From Thermodesulfovibrionales bacterium (GTDB lineage: Bacteria; Nitrospirota; Thermodesulfovibrionia; Thermodesulfovibrionales; UBA1546), in assembly GCA_919901705.1 (NCBI GenBank), contig CAKKPR010000305.1:7902-13529 (forward strand): 5,628 bases of DNA, given 5' to 3'. Positions within the stretch are counted from its first letter, which is position 1, and the number at the start of each line of letters is the position of its first letter. This document shows positions 5,598 through 5,628 of this stretch, in pieces. Position numbers and translations under genes: made by a program. The notes beneath the pieces were generated by a model that was not told the DNA's origin, searched no databases, and saw only the letters and a list, made by a program, of their open reading frames with translations.

Positions 5598-5628
5598 AAT
5601 GCCCTATTTTACCTTAAATCGAGTAAAT

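Noticed and set aside
1..5628. CRISPR arrays, insertion sequences, prophage or defence genes
   Set aside because: No tandem spaced repeats, transposase or phage motifs were seen. Apart from the two palindromic spacer elements, the window is accounted for by housekeeping and regulator genes.

Overview
The window is a compact bacterial housekeeping region. Every supported gene lies on the minus strand, so transcription runs from right (5628) to left (1). By eye the composition is moderately AT-rich. The protein sequences look like those of an anaerobic, Gram-negative-type lineage near Nitrospirota or Desulfobacterota. That placement rests on sequence style only (short AT-rich spacers, the LysR type, the dispersed palindromes) and is uncertain. 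All diagnostic families (CHC2/TOPRIM primase, sigma-70, bacterial tRNA with encoded CCA, LysR) are bacterial.

Layout in the direction of transcription: (1) dnaG primase, 557 aa, starting 31 bases inside the right edge. (2) rpoD, the principal sigma factor, 18 bases downstream, which together resemble the dnaG-rpoD core of the macromolecular synthesis operon. It is unusual in having almost nothing before region 1.2. (3) A tRNA with anticodon CAU, most likely the lysidine-type isoleucine tRNA. It has a good sigma-70 promoter whose -35 box overlaps the rpoD stop codon. (4) A 114-base spacer holding two GC-rich palindromes inside AT-rich flanks. (5) A coiled-coil/zinc-ribbon protein of the COG1579 family starting at GTG. 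(6) A ribonuclease HI-type gene overlapping it by 4 bases. (7) A roughly 100-base spacer with half of a long inverted repeat (the other half forms the 3' end of the RNase H gene) and a consensus-like promoter. (8) A LysR-type regulator running off the left edge after 288 codons, so nearly complete.

Functionally, dnaG makes RNA primers and an RNase HI can degrade RNA in RNA-DNA hybrids. RpoD directs housekeeping transcription, including probably the tRNA promoter seen here. The zinc-ribbon protein has no firm role. The LysR gene has its own promoter and looks like a separate unit whose targets are not in the window.

I found no new multi-gene system. The points most worth following are the palindromic repeat that supplies the C-terminal codons of the RNase H, the RpoD without region 1.1, the very short or leaderless lysR transcript implied by its promoter, and the composite palindrome between the tRNA and the zinc-ribbon gene.
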